From: Amphibalanus amphitrite
Taxonomy: Eukaryota > Arthropoda > Thecostraca > Balanomorpha > Balanidae
Reading direction: 5' to 3'
NCBI RefSeq assembly: GCF_019059575.1
Contig: NW_024882735.1
Span: 62,001 to 126,000 of the forward strand
DNA: 64,000 nt
How positions within the stretch are numbered: position 1 is the first letter of the stretch; each line of letters opens with the position of its first letter. The translations under genes and the position numbers were made by a program. Below, piece after piece: positions 1-13,794 of this stretch. Below the pieces are notes generated by a model that worked only from the letters and a program-made list of their open reading frames with translations, had not been told where the DNA came from and did not search any database.

Positions 1-100
1 TCTCTCTTTCTTTCTCTCTCTCTTCCTCTCTCTCTTTTCCCTCTCTTTCTTTTCCTCTCTCCCTCTCTCCTTCTCTCCTTCTTTTTCTTTCTTCCTCCTT
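1..100. repeat. TC-rich polypyrimidine tract
   Basis: Imperfect CT/TTC/CCT repeat running off the left edge of the window; no coding signal. Confidence 0.9.
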
Positions 101-521
101 ATCTATTAATTACATGCAACCCCACATTCCATAAATCTTTTTTCACGGTATTGACAGGGGTGGTTTGTCGACCGTCGACCGTCAGCTCACTGCTCAGTGC
201 TCACGATATGAATTTCGGGTGCCTGTCTATGCATAATGCAGCGGTTGGCACCGAGCGACGGTGAATGGTGCACCTTGCAAGGCTACTTCCTCAATACTAC
301 GGTGCTTCAAGTGACGTTATGGACACACTGTCAATCATTTAGCCAGGTTTCTCAAAGGGCACTGCATTTGTTGAATGAATTTTCAGTGATGCTCGCAGCA
401 CGGTTGCACGTCCGAAAAGCGGAACTGTGAGAGTATGGTCGTAAAACAAGGCGCCGCTGCATGCCTCGAGTACTTCGAACCGCAAACTCATGACAAGTGG
501 ACTTATCGCCAAAAAAGTCAC
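101..521. other. unassigned sequence
   Basis: No domain, repeat partner or hairpin recognised. The short open frames here look like chance. Confidence 0.5.
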
Positions 522-997
522 TTAAAGGGACCCTCCCACCTTTAAAAAAGTTTATGAATTGGCATGAAAGTGATGTCGCTCGGTTCAGAAAGAGCGAAAA
601 CGAATATCTACCAAATTTCACCGAAAAATATTCACCGGTTTTCAAGATATTAGACTTTTACTTTTGTTTACTTTTTGGGATCTCCGCTGTTCCTAGCGAC
701 TTTATTTAAAAGTGCGGCATTTGTTGCGCGCAACGCAGCATATTCCACCGCGTGCTACAAAACGTTTTAGTCAAACATTTAACGGACGTTCGAAAGCCTG
801 ATGACGTCATCAGATTTAAGTGCCTATACCAAAACATTGTGGCACTTATTTGCACAGATGTCAAAATCAAACTCAAATTTCTTTGCGATGAAGTAATTGC
901 TGGAGAAACGGTTTTCACGGCACTGATTTTCAAAGAACGTCCATCAAGATGGCTATCTCAACTCAAATCTAATGTTAAGGTGGGACAGTCCCTTTAA
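522..997 (+). mobile_element. TTAA-flanked MITE, AGGGAC family, copy 1
   Basis: A 476-bp element bounded by TTAA at 522-525 and 994-997. Its terminal inverted repeats read AGGGACCCTCCCACCTT on the left and the inverse of AGGGACTGTCCCACCTT on the right, so about 20 of 22 bases match when the flank is included. The interior has a TGATGACGTCATCA palindrome near 800 and no credible ORF. Three more copies lie at 6026, 13261 and 22857. TTAA flanks are the known target choice of piggyBac-type transposases, so a piggyBac-mobilised non-autonomous element is inferred; the master element is not in the window. Confidence 0.85.
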
Positions 998-1151
998 GCT
1001 GAACTGAATACTTCCAAATGTAATGCATTTTTTACATTTGCTAAATCATTGGTACCGGTGGCTTATCAGGGTCATCATGATCAATCATTTTAATCAACTC
1101 ATAATGTTTGTAATTCACACGGCTTTGCTCATGACAAACTCTTGTCTTTTT

Positions 1152-2186
1152 TTAACCCTCGCCGGCCGAGGGGGGGGGGCGGGTGCCGCCCCCCCATAGG
1201 GTTTTTCGCGATAGCTCCGAACACGCTGGCGATAGAGAGCTGAAACTTGGCATACCTGACCTTTGATCCATGCCGCATCTTTTGACACCAACCGCATTTT
1301 TGGGTCAGGTCAGGTCACTGACCTATGACGTCATAAGTGAACCTCTGCACGGTCTTCAGATGTCGCAACTTCGCAACGCCCTCACTGCCAGAGGAGATGT
1401 CACAGGGAAATGAAACTTGCAGGATCTAGTATCCATTATGAGTCCCACAACTTGTATATCTCGGATTTTTCCTTAAGGTCATATGAGGTCAGGTCATTTT
1501 CGTGACCTCACCATTATAAGTCAATGGGGAAAAATGAAAACTGCTATTCTGGCGCCGGGAACGATCTCCAACTATCTCAAGCACACAGAATCGTGATTTG
1601 ATGCACTCCTTGCAAGGTTAGATGCGTCACTTTTGCAATGTTGACCTTGCGTGACGTCATTTATGACGTCATCAAGGTCATATTAGTTTTTCGTCAATAA
1701 CTCTTGATCAAATTGAGCTAGCGAGTCGGGAAAGCCACCAATGGACTCAGGAAGACCTGCCGAATCGAATGATATGCGACATGACCCCTTTCAACCAACT
1801 TCGTGACCTGGGGGTGCTGACCTGACCTTGACCTGAGGTCAACACCCCAAGTTGACCTGACCCGGACAAAAAGCATATCATTCGACGCGCCTGAGCGAGA
1901 CGAACACGATGCTGCCAAAATCGGCGCTCTGTGGCCGTTTTTTGCGAAGTTATTCACCAAAAACTGAACCGTACCTTGGGGCACTTGACCTGACCTCAGA
2001 GGTCACCGGTTGACCTAGGACCTTAAAATTGGGTACCAATCTCTGCGTCTCGTAACGGCGCACACGCTCGTTTTTTCCGCGACGCGCTAGCTCCACCAGG
2101 GGCGAAACGGCGAGGGGGGGTCGTACCCGCCCCCCCCCCCTCGGCCGGCGCGTATGTAGAAAACCAATAGGTCCGGCGAGGGTTAA
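1152..2186 (+). mobile_element. TTAA-flanked G/C-hairpin element, copy A
   Basis: A 1035-bp non-coding element with TTAA at 1152-1155 and 2183-2186 and termini CCCTCGCCGG / CCGGCGAGGG. A G-run followed by a short loop and a C-run lies about 15 bp from the left end (1170-1196), and a mirrored G-run/C-run lies at 2114-2140. The interior carries about 20 AGGTCA/TGACCT half-sites and three TGACGTCA boxes, including TGACCTTGACCT at 1823-1834. It shares the stretch around ATTATAAGTCAATGGG (about 1513-1529) with copy D. CCC/GGG ends with TTAA suggest the piggyBac superfamily; no transposase remnant is visible. Confidence 0.85.
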
Positions 2187-5044
<2,858 letters not shown>

Positions 5045-5994
5045 TTAACCCTCGCCCGTAAACGGCGATCTGCCACCTTCGCCCATGCAGGGGGGGGGGG
5101 GTTGGTGCGACCCCCCCCTTGGCGTTTGAAAACGGAGCGTCGTAGAGCTTAGCGGAAAAGACCAACGGATTGCTCTCGCCGAGATCTCGCGATTGGTGGT
5201 ATATTTTTTGGTCCTAGGTCAACATTTGACCTACTTTTGACCGGTCAAAGGTCAAATTTTCGGAAAAATAGAATTTTTTCAACTTTCCGCGGCGATTGCG
5301 GCAAAACGGTGGGAGATATCGACTTGAAACCTTCACTATCGTGTTCCTTGATCAATTCTCTATCGTTTGGTATGTATTTCGTTTCCCTAGCTCTAAAAAT
5401 GGCGCGTTGGGAGCGCCGGAAGTCGGCAAGGTCACAGTCGGCGGCAGAAATTCGAAAAATCAAAATTTTAAATTTTTGAAATCTGATTGTATTTTTGGAT
5501 TTGGGAGGTCCATTTGCTCCCTATAGAAGCTAATATTGCTGCATATTCCCATTGAGGTGACAAGAATTAGCAAAATAGTGGTTCGGGCGCTTTTCAAAAA
5601 TAGTACCGGACGCTGTTCCTCTTGTGACGTCATAGCTCCGTGACCTGACCTGACCCGGTCAAGTTTCTTATACCATATGATAGCCAATACTTGCCCCAAC
5701 ATGCATGGGAAGTTTCATCACGATCCATCAACCGATGTCTGTACCACCGGCAGGAAACCTCGGGCGTTGGCACTCAGTTTGTGAAAATCCGGCCGGAGGC
5801 TGTTCCCTTTGTGACGTCATAACTCCGTGACCTGACATGACCCGGTCAAATTTTTTTTATCAAAAGATGCGCAAGGTTTGCCCCATAAGGTACCCAAAAT
5901 TTGGCGGCGCTGCGCGCCGCCGTTTTTGCTCTATTTCCGAAAAACCTCAGGGGGGGGGTTGCACCAACCCCCCCCCTACATGGGCGAGGGTTAA
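5045..5994 (+). mobile_element. TTAA-flanked G/C-hairpin element, copy B
   Basis: A 950-bp element with TTAA at 5045-5048 and 5991-5994 and ends CCCTCGCCC / GGGCGAGGG. The left hairpin is a G-run, then TTGGTGCGA, then a C-run (about 5090-5118). The right hairpin is a G-run, then TTGCACCAA, then a C-run (about 5950-5977). The interior has a DR1-like GGTCAAAGGTCA near 5243, TGACGTCA boxes near 5626 and 5813, and repeated TGACCTGACC. Copy C (30898-31843) is the same subfamily in inverted orientation and is similar along its whole length. Confidence 0.88.
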
Positions 5995-6025
5995 GTGTCT
6001 TGAAAGTTATTTTATACACTTCTCC

Positions 6026-6500
6026 TTAAAGGGACCCTCCCACCTTAACATTAGTTTTGAGTTGAGATAGCCAAGTTTGCGGCCAGGCTCAGAAACCACC
6101 ATTTATCCTGGTCGCAAGCCCCGCAGCTTTATGGTGTTCAAGAAATTTCTTCCCTTTACTTGCAGGGTGGGACCAGCGTGGTCCCTATCTCTTAACCATT
6201 ACGGGAATCTGATGACGTCATCAGGCTTTCGAATGTCCGTTGAATGTTTGACTAAAACGTTTTGTAGCACGCGGTGGTATATGCTGCTTTGCGCGCAACA
6301 AATGCCGCACTTTCAAATAAAGTCGCTAGGAACAGCGGAGATCCCAAAAAGTAAACAAATGTAAAAGTCTAATATCTTGAAAACCGGTGAATATTTTTCG
6401 ATGAAATTTGGTAGATATTCGTTTTTGCTCTTTCTGAAACGAGCGACATCACTTTCATGCCAATTCATTAACTTTTTTGAAGGTGGGAGGGTCCCTTTAA
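6026..6500 (-). mobile_element. TTAA-flanked MITE, AGGGAC family, copy 2
   Basis: A 475-bp element with TTAA at 6026-6029 and 6497-6500. It starts AGGGACCCTCCCACCTT and ends with the inverse. The body is the reverse complement of copy 1, including the TGATGACGTCATCA palindrome near 6210 and the stretch with GGAACAGCGGAGATCCC. It begins only 32 bp after the end of TTAA element B, so two TTAA-type elements sit almost head to tail. Confidence 0.87.
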
Positions 6501-6703
6501 TAACGTTCAAATGCCACACTCATTTGATACTGTGTGACCCTTTCTTTAGCTGCCCTTGAGGGGTCATGTAGCGTTTTAGAGGCGCCCGCGCCCATTCCCT
6601 GAAATTGGCTCATACCTTTCAGTTGGATGGTGCATTGGCGGCGGGCCGAAATGTCTCCCGCTCGAAGATTGCTTCATGTCTAAAATTGCCAAGGTTAGCA
6701 GTA

Positions 6704-6760
6704 GCCGCGTTTACATAGGGCTAGCTGCCAGATAGTGGAATTTCCACTAACAGAGGGTTC
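6704..6760 (+). repeat. dispersed repeat, AGCCGCGTTTACATAGGGC family
   Basis: About 55 bp, from AGCCGCGTTTACATAGGGCT through the palindrome GTGGAATTTCCAC, recurs inverted at about 22270-22322. It probably marks one end of a decayed MITE whose other end I could not find. Confidence 0.7.
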
Positions 6761-7094
6761 ACGAGAAATACGCCATGGCCAATATCCTGGACGCAAATCG
6801 GTGTGCAGACGAAAATATGCATGTGAGTGCTAGAAATTCGTAAATTACATTATTTCATTGACTTTTTTTGTTAAAGACACGTGATGACAAGCTCAGCAAA
6901 TCTATTCATGGTGGCTTACGTGGCAAATTGGCTTTCCTTTGTGGGATAATGCCATTTTCATTAGCTCTACTTTGATTAGCGTATGACAGGTGTTCGTGTA
7001 AAATAAGCAATTTTACCTATTTCCTTCATCAATTTGGTAGCTGAAACAGCTACCAATTTACTTCCACTATGACAGTTTCCAGTAACATATGCTA

Positions 7095-7120
7095 CTGATT
7101 GGCTAATATTAGCCAATCAG
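7095..7120. promoter_or_regulatory. perfect 26-bp palindrome with two CCAAT boxes
   Basis: Two arms of 13 bases (CTGATTGGCTAAT and its exact inverse) place AGCCAATCAG on both strands. This matches the known NF-Y/CCAAT consensus context. No adjacent gene is visible, so function is unproven. Confidence 0.6.
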
Positions 7121-7998
7121 ATCTCTGGAGTTCCCCGCAGTGCGTTACAACTATGACGCGGCAAAGACATATTTGGAAATATCATTTCTATATTGATATG
7201 CCTATCTACACTGCATTGGCCTTGCGTGGATGTCATCAAGTGAAATATTTTGGCCTAAGGTTAGTGAGACGCTAGTCGCTTTTCTTCTATACGCTATACC
7301 CTATTTCAATATGAATACGGTGTCGTGTTCTGACTGCAGACACCTGGTAAGTTTGTGCAGGTCTCACGTAAATAGGGTGTGGGGCGAGAGCGCTCTATTG
7401 CTTTTCGATCCAGCAGGCAAGGATTTTTTTTTGTAAGGGAGTATAAGTTGAAGTCACAAATTTATTTAAGAGTTAGTACAGTTGTTTTGGTTCAAAAGTT
7501 GGTAGTTTTGATGATGTCGAGAAATCTAGCAAGGACTTTCCTCTCTATAAATCAGTTGCTTGCCAAAGTTTGATGATTATAAGTTGTGCATGAAGTAATG
7601 AGAAAAGGTAATACAAAAACATGAACAAGAAAATTTTGCCCTATGGGCGATCATGATTTTCTTTCTTTGATTGAGGCAAGTTTTGCGACTGAGCCATAAT
7701 GTGCATTGACTGATCCTAGTACTTACAAAACTAACTGCATGCTGAATGGATGAATTCTTCCTGGGTGGCTGCATTAGTTGTATTTTTTTGCAATTCACCA
7801 CACTCCTCTGCATCTTGTAGGCATGGGAGTCATTTCAGGATTAAAATTAATATATCTTGTTTATGAGACTCCTCATGGGTATGGTTATGGCTGCTGGTAG
7901 GCTGTAGCCAGCCTTTGTCAGTGAAGGAATTGGCTATGCATGGTTTTGTGCGTACATTTAATTTCAGACCAAATTCTGCCCTAGCCCAGTATGTGCGC

Positions 7999-8251
7999 CA
8001 TAGGCGCGGGAGCCGGGGGGCAGTGGGGGCAGCTTGCCCCCAACTCTGGGGCCGTGGGGGCGGTGCCCCACACAGCTTTGAGACGGAATACCACACTTTT
8101 TTTGCAAATGTTTTCTTTTTTTGTTGAAAAAGCCGAGGGGTGAAAAATAAGTGGCCTAAAACCGGTGAGAAAACTAGATTTGGGGGTACCCTAGGTTAAT
8201 CTCTATTATGGTGTGCCCCCCCCCAGTCGGAAAGTAGTTCCCGCGCCCCTG
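7999..8251. mobile_element. hAT-type MITE with 8-bp target duplication
   Basis: A 253-bp element flanked by exact 8-bp direct repeats ATGTGCGC (7991-7998 and 8252-8259). The ends read CATAGGCGCGGGAGC and the inverse of CAGGGGCGCGGGAAC. An 8-bp duplication with CA..TG ends is the hallmark of hAT transposition. There is no coding content; the interior is a G/C-rich stretch followed by AT-rich sequence. Confidence 0.88.
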
Positions 8252-8549
8252 ATGTGCGCTCAGAATGTAGAGGGCATGCCAACATGCTCCTCTCAGCAGG
8301 GGCTACGTCCTTGTGAACACTTCCATTCAGAAGATTCAGATTAAATTGATAACATAAATCCTTGGCTAGGTTGGCTGTTGGGGTGCTAGGCTTAAAATAT
8401 GCATAGACTGTAATCGCTACGCCCCGTGTGGATTGTCCATGAAGGTAATACAATGCAAATTGCAATACAATACAATGAGCTAATGTCAGGTGTTAGCTGA
8501 AACTACAGAGCTGCCATTCCAGCTGTTGCAAACCCCATAATAAAAGTGG

Positions 8550-8725
8550 TATTTCTCCTGACAGCCGAATTCTCCCCAGTGACAGCTGATCCTCCCCAGC
8601 TGCATCTGATCCTCCCCAAAGACAGCTGACACTCACTGGTGGGAGATGACCTTGCCTGGTGGCTGGTGGCAGTGAACCCTTCCCAGTGATAGCTGACCTT
8701 CCCTGGTGGGAGGTCACAGGTAACC
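8550..8725. repeat. degenerate tandem repeat, CAGTGACAGCTGATCCTCCC type
   Basis: Decayed tandem units of roughly 22-25 bp built on GACAGCTGA and CTCCCCAG. It abuts the 3' end of the Dscam-like relic, so the open frame running through it on the - strand (8493-8780 part) is probably not original protein. Confidence 0.6.
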
Positions 8726-8779
8726 CCTCCGACGGGTCACCCTCCTGGTTCTGAGCCCCGGCGTCACTGCCTCCTGACA

Positions 8780-11700
8780 CCAGCGAATCCACATTGACAG
8801 ACTTTTCTGGCGGCAGCAGCGGAGATATCGTTGCTCCGTCTGCGGCGTGGGTGGCCAGCCGGGCGGTGGACTCTGTGGTGCCGGCCGCGCTGTGGGCGCT
8901 CACCAACAGCTGGTAGACGATGGCTGGCAGCAGACTGCACAACTCGGCCACGTCCAGGTCGGCCGGGAACGGGCCCTCGCAACGGACCCTCGCGCCGCCA
9001 GCGCGCGCCGCCGGCCAGCCACAGGCGCGCCTCGAACCGGCGGACGGAGCACTCAGCCGGCCAGTCGTGCAGCCGGACTAGGATGCAGCTGGCGTTGGCC
9101 GAGAGCGCGCCCGCCTTTAGCAAAGGCCCGCCGCCGCCTCTCGAAACGGCGCTGCTTGTTACTGGCCTGTTTGCGCTGGTAGACCAAGTAACGCAGGATG
9201 GGCTCGCGCGGCTCCCTCGGGGGCAGCCGTCGGGACGTTGTCGACAGCAAGACCAGCTTTACGTCGGCCGGCGGGCTGGCACGTCTATGTGCGTCAGGCA
9301 GGAGACGGGCGCCGAGTCGGGTCCACAGCCGGCCGCCGTGAAGGCCGCCACCAGGGCCGTGTACGTGGTGAATGGTGCAAGTCCCGTCAGCGCCAACTGA
9401 TTGCCAGTTGAACCGTCCTCCTGCACGTGCACTGGGTACTCTGCTGGCAGCGCCATGCACCGCCAGGTGACCCGATACTTGGTGGCCCGGCCGCCGGCCT
9501 CCCCGTTCGTCAGCTGAGACCGATGGAGGAGGGTGACACGGCCCGGCAGGTCAGCTGACGCGGCGCCACCTCCGGCACTCCCTCCTCTGTGGTGGCGGTG
9601 ACGGGCGAGCCGGCAGGACACTGGCCGGCTCGGTTACAGGCGCTCATCGTGACTGAGTATGCCGTGTTGGGCCGCAGGTGTTTGAGGAGCAGCACCAGCT
9701 CCGGTCGGCGGACAGACCTGGTCAGGGTGATCTGGTCGGCCAGCCGGACGTAGGTGATCCGTCCGTGGGTCAGCGACTGCGGCGGTGGCGGGCTCCACGT
9801 CAACCGCAGTGTGCGCGGCCCGGCAGGTCGGAGCCGGGCGCCGAGCGGCGGCCCGCCGGGCGGCTCCGGCTCGGTGTGCACCCTCAGCGCGCCGCTGGGC
9901 TCGCTGCAGCCGTGCCGATTCACGGCGAACACGTGCAGCCGGTACGAGGGCGCAGCGCCACCCTCGCCGCGAGGATGCTGGCGCGCGCCTCTGCACTGCC
10001 CGCCGAGGACCCGCTCCGTGAGCTCGCCGAAGCCACCGTCCCCTGCCGACTCCGCAACGTCACAGGATGGCGCGACCAGGGAAGACGGACACTGGGTACC
10101 CTGGGTGTCGCCGCCTCCTCGGTTGAGCCTATGGTCGCCGTACCGCTCCCGCCATGGACCTCACGCGAGGGGATCTCCATCTCCTGCGCCGTCCCGCCGG
10201 AGTGCGTCCACAGCGCCGGCGAACACGCCCGCCGTGCAGCGGCGGAGGCACTGCTGTCCGACCTCCCCGGAGCGGAGCGGGCGACCTGGGTGTGGTCCGA
10301 CGGATCGGCGGACGGCGGCACCGCCCGTGGAGGAGGCGGCGCCCTGATCGCTCTCCCGACCGGCACCGAGCACACGGTCAGAGCCCCCGCCGGCTCTCTC
10401 TGCTCAAGCACACGAGCCGAGCTGGTGGCCCTTCGAGCCGCGCTGGAAGAGCTCGCCAAACCAGACACCTCACCGGACCCGGACAGGTACCCGACCACCA
10501 TTATCTGCCTCGACTCCAGGGCGGCGCTGCAGACAGTGGACGCGGGCCCGGCGGCACAGGCAAGCCAGCTGGGTGCTGACATCTGGCGGCTCCTTCTGCA
10601 GCTTGCCAGCAGCGGACGCCGCCTCCACCTTCAATGGGTCCCGGCCCACTGTGGCCTGCCTGGCAATGAACGAGCCGATGCCTTGGCGCGGGAAGCCGCC
10701 GAGCTAGACCAGGCCGGCGCCCCCCTGGACATCAGGACTATCACCCGCGCCGCCGCCAGGACTGCTCGCCGCTCTTGGCAAGAGAGCTGGCCCGACGGCT
10801 GGTACCGCTTCATCTTCACGGATCAGACTCTGCCCGCGCCGGTCCGGCTTGACAGTCGAGAGGCCGCGGTGGACGTGCATCAACTTCGGGCCGGCCACTG
10901 GAGCATGTCAGCCCAGTAACTCCACCGTATCGGCCGCCGGCCGACCGCCGCCTGCCCCGGCTGCGCGGACGCCGGCTGTCCGGCCGCCCGGTGCCTGGTG
11001 TGCGAGGAGGAGGTGGACACCCCGCAACACGTCCTGCTGCGCTGCCCGTGCCTCTGCGGGGCCCGCCTCCTCGCCATGGGCAACATTCACGGACGCCCCA
11101 CCGACCTGAGACGGGACGACGTGGTGGCGGCCTTGGCCGCCGGCTTTCGGTCCTTCCAGAGCCGAACGACTACGCCCCGGTGACGGGGCCGGGGGAAAAC
11201 AACAAACAAACAAACAGGCGCTGGGCTGGAGGCCGGCCACCAGCGCACTCCGCTGCCGGGCCAACACTGTCTCATTGACTCCCAGCTGCCAGACCCGGCC
11301 GGCGGCTCGGCGACGCACTGCACCACGTAGTGCGTCACGACGCTGTTGCCGTCGTACCTGGGCGGACAGGCCACCAGCACGGATCGCGCCGATCGGAGGG
11401 CGGCTCCGGCCGCTCCGTCACTGTCACGTGCCGCGTGGTGCTGTCCTCGCCGTGACTGTTGCGTACGTGTAGGTACCGCCGTCGGCCCGTCGCGCCGCCG
11501 GCGCCGTCAGTGTCAGTTGGGAGGAGCCGTCCGCAGCCGTTACCTGCACAGTGACGTCTCCGTCCGCTGGGGTCACCGGAGCTCGGTCGGGGTCGCCAGC
11601 AGGTGGCTGCGCCGGTACCAGCTCAGCTGCAGCGGCCGGTCACCGGACGGCACCAGGCACCACCGAGACGGCTCTCTGACGCTGCTGGAAACGGGCCGGC

Positions 11701-13020
11701 ACGGTAACGCTGTGCGGCGCGGCGCGCCGCAGCGGCTCGTCCACGCCTTTGTCGGCGCTGTAGCCGTACTCTCTGCCGCCGATCTCGGCGATCGTCGGCG
11801 GCGACAGGCAGCCGTCGGCGCCGCCCGACGGAGGGTGAGCCGCCCGTCGGCGGAGCCTCGGAGCGCGGCGACTGAACTGAAAGTCCAGTCCACGAAACAA
11901 TGGGCGATGGCTGATCGGCCGCCAAACAGTTGAAGTCACGACGCTGCCGCCCAGTGCCACTTCCCTGTCCGCCATCTGGTGAAGCCAGCGCGGCGGCACT
12001 CTGACGCGGAGCTCGGCCGGGCGGCGCCGCAGCCTGGTCGGCTCGCACGCGCTGGAACACCAGGCTACTGTAGAACTCTGCGCCGACCGTCTCCAGGCGG
12101 TGGACGGCCAGCGAATGGTTGCCGCGCGGCCGCCAGCCGGCCGTTAGGCAGCACGCGGTGCGCCGCTGCCGCCACCGGCCAGCCAGCACGCCACCACACG
12201 TGTCCCGACAGCGAGTAGCCGCCGACACCGTACGTATGGAGCCCTCGGCCCTGCCGGCTGAGCTTTCCGCCACACCCTGGTAGAGTCCACCGTCCTCCCG
12301 GGACACCTGCTGAATCGTCAGCTGACTAGTGACGTCCTTAACTGCCTGTCCTGGACCTGGAACCTGCCGCCCAGCTGGTCGACGCTGACGCCGTCCCTCG
12401 TCCAGGTGACAGCCGGCGACGGTGACGCGGTGGCCGCACAGGTGAATGTGACCGCAGTGTCGACCACCGGCTGCACCGTTTGCTGAACCAGCGACAACAG
12501 CAGCCGAGCCGGCAACGCTCCGATCCTGACCTGGGCGGTGGCGAGGTCATCGGTCACGTGACACTGGTACATGCCGGCCACGGAGCGGTTGCCGCCGGTC
12601 AGCTGCAGAGCCGGCCGGCTGGCGGCGGCGGGCAGACGGCGGCCGTCCTTGAACCAGACGATGTCGCCGGCTGCCAGGGGCGGCGTCACGTGACAGGTCA
12701 GCTGAGCGGGCTGGCTGGTGGTCACCAGCAGCTGACTGGGCTCGATGACAGCGCGGCGTGTCACTGTCACCTCCAGTCGCGTGTTCCGCGCCGCGCTGCC
12801 CACCTCCGAGCTCGTCGATCTCGGCATACGCCCGCGTCCCCTGACCTGACCCGGCGCACCACCAGCTGCTGGCCACTGACCTCGACATGACCAGAGTGGA
12901 GCAGCGGCGTCGGCTCAGCGCCGCGCACCTCGAGCCACTGGACTATCGGCGGATGGCCCGTGACGAGGCAGTAGAGCTCGACATCGACGCCCTTGGCGAC
13001 TGTGACGACTCCCGTCTTTA
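8780..13020 (-). pseudogene. Dscam-like Ig/FN3 cell-adhesion receptor relic
   Basis: On the - strand the sequence encodes, in order, about six Ig domains (13012 to about 11450) and then at least four FN3 domains (11400 to 8780). Clear pieces include VTVAKGVDVELYCLVTGHPP (Ig, about 13000), a two-Ig frame at 12827-12318 with C45/W58/C89 and C130/W142, an FN3 frame at 9932-9510 with LTWSPPPP and YSVTMSACNRAG, and the C-terminal FN3 piece SAHSAAGTTES followed by ATISPLLPPE. The order Ig, FN3 and the linker style match Dscam, a homophilic neuronal and immune receptor. No intron is evident across about 2.9 kb of domain sequence once the inserted LINE is excluded, although known Dscam genes are intron-rich here. 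The frame changes at several places (for example near 12850, 12310, 11300 and 8990), one Ig cysteine reads Gly (YQG), and a LINE interrupts the first FN3. A processed, dead copy is the best reading; an unpolished assembly of a live large-exon paralogue is the alternative. Confidence 0.78.
9954..11216 (+). mobile_element. 5'-truncated LINE with RNase H, inserted in the Dscam-like relic
   Basis: The + frame opens with ATLAARMLARASALP, homologous to the middle of the young LINE at 18074. It continues through an RNase H domain: VWSDGSADGG (first Asp), STRAELVALRAALEE (Glu), IICLDSRAAL (second Asp), WVPAHCGLPGNERADALA (His and last Asp). A TAA at 10917-10919 interrupts the frame where the young copy has Tyr. 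The same frame then continues with CPGCADAGCPAARCLVCEEE and ends at 11183, followed by a tail of AAACAAACAAAC. GGCGC occurs at both junctions (9949-9953, 11217-11221) and may be a short target duplication. The clade is I/R1/LOA-like by its terminal RNase H plus Cys/His motif. Codons upstream of 9950 in this frame are antisense to FN3 sequence and are not part of the element. Confidence 0.87.
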
Positions 13021-13025
13021 AATGT

Positions 13026-13201
13026 ACCGCCGTATCGGTGCGGTGGATTTATCAAGCCCGACTGAGGAAATGCTGCTTGATTTGAGAGTAGCCGGACCAG
13101 GTGACCTGGGGATGGATAAAGGCTCACTTTGGTTCAGTGACTCAAATTTTAGCAGCCTTTCGTCGATCGGGCTTGATGGATCCACCGCACCGATGCGCGG
13201 T
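13026..13201. mobile_element. foldback element beside the Dscam-like relic
   Basis: Imperfect inverted repeats of about 51 bp: 13026-13077 and 13151-13201, both containing ATCGGTGCGGTGGAT and TCAAGCCCGA in opposite orientation, with a 73-bp loop. It starts where the recognisable Ig sequence ends, so it may have set the edge of that locus. No target duplication recognised. Confidence 0.75.
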
Positions 13202-13260
13202 GCTTGGGATGTACAGTACATTAGCAGAAAGCGTGTAGATACTATTGAGCAGCCTGAACG

Positions 13261-13560
13261 CCCTAAAGAGACCCCCCCACCTTCAAAAGTTAATGAATTG
13301 GCATACAAGTGCTGTTTAATGGATCAGAGTGATCAAAAAAGGAATGTCTACTGGTGTACATTAATTTCAATTGAAAGATATTCACCGTTTTTTCAGATAT
13401 TACACTTTTTATTATTTCCCGTGGCCTACACTGTTCATTCGTAGTCATTGGAAAGCAGTTATTTGGTATTTTAAAAATGTGACCGATGTTGAGCGCAAAA
13501 CAGCATATACCACCACTGCTTCTCGAAGATGTTAATGCAAAACTATAGTCATTTTAAAGA
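13261..13560 (+). mobile_element. AGGGAC-family MITE, copy 3 (decayed, one end)
   Basis: Begins AAAGAGACCCCCCCACCTT and continues with TTAATGAATTGGCATACAAG, as in copy 1, then GATATTCACCG and CAGCATATACCACC. Same orientation as copy 1. The right terminus is not recognisable. Confidence 0.65.
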
Positions 13561-13794
13561 AGATAGTATATAATTTCACGAGACTGCTGCCAAAAATTCC
13601 CCCAATAATAATAACCAGTAATTACTACTATGGTATACGCATGAAGGTAACTATTTTGCAACTGTGTCAAAGCACAAAAGAACAGCGTTCTGACAGCTCA
13701 CTGTGTTATGCTGAAGTGGCAAGTTGGATTAAACTTGGTCGGGGCTGAACTTTGATTTTAATTGCTAATTGTTTTGTCATTTCAGAGTGTTAAT

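Larger units (their letters stand above)
6501..7990. other. unassigned AT-rich spacer with short palindromes
   Basis: No gene recognised. It contains a hairpin at about 7034-7056 (TTGGTAGCTG with its inverse) and two items listed separately, at 6704 and 7095. Confidence 0.5.

Noticed and set aside
1152-2186. An LTR-type or satellite origin for the G/C-hairpin elements
   Set aside because: There are inverted, not direct, terminal repeats, a TTAA flank on each side and no coding remnant, and copy C shows a clean single-TTAA empty site in the mariner.
8493-8780. Continuation of the Dscam-like protein as transmembrane and cytoplasmic tail
   Set aside because: The sequence is a decayed tandem repeat and has no hydrophobic membrane segment.
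9678-9950. N-terminal part of the 413-codon + strand frame as one protein with RNase H
   Set aside because: This part is antisense to FN3 domains of the Dscam-like relic; only the part after about 9954 belongs to the LINE.
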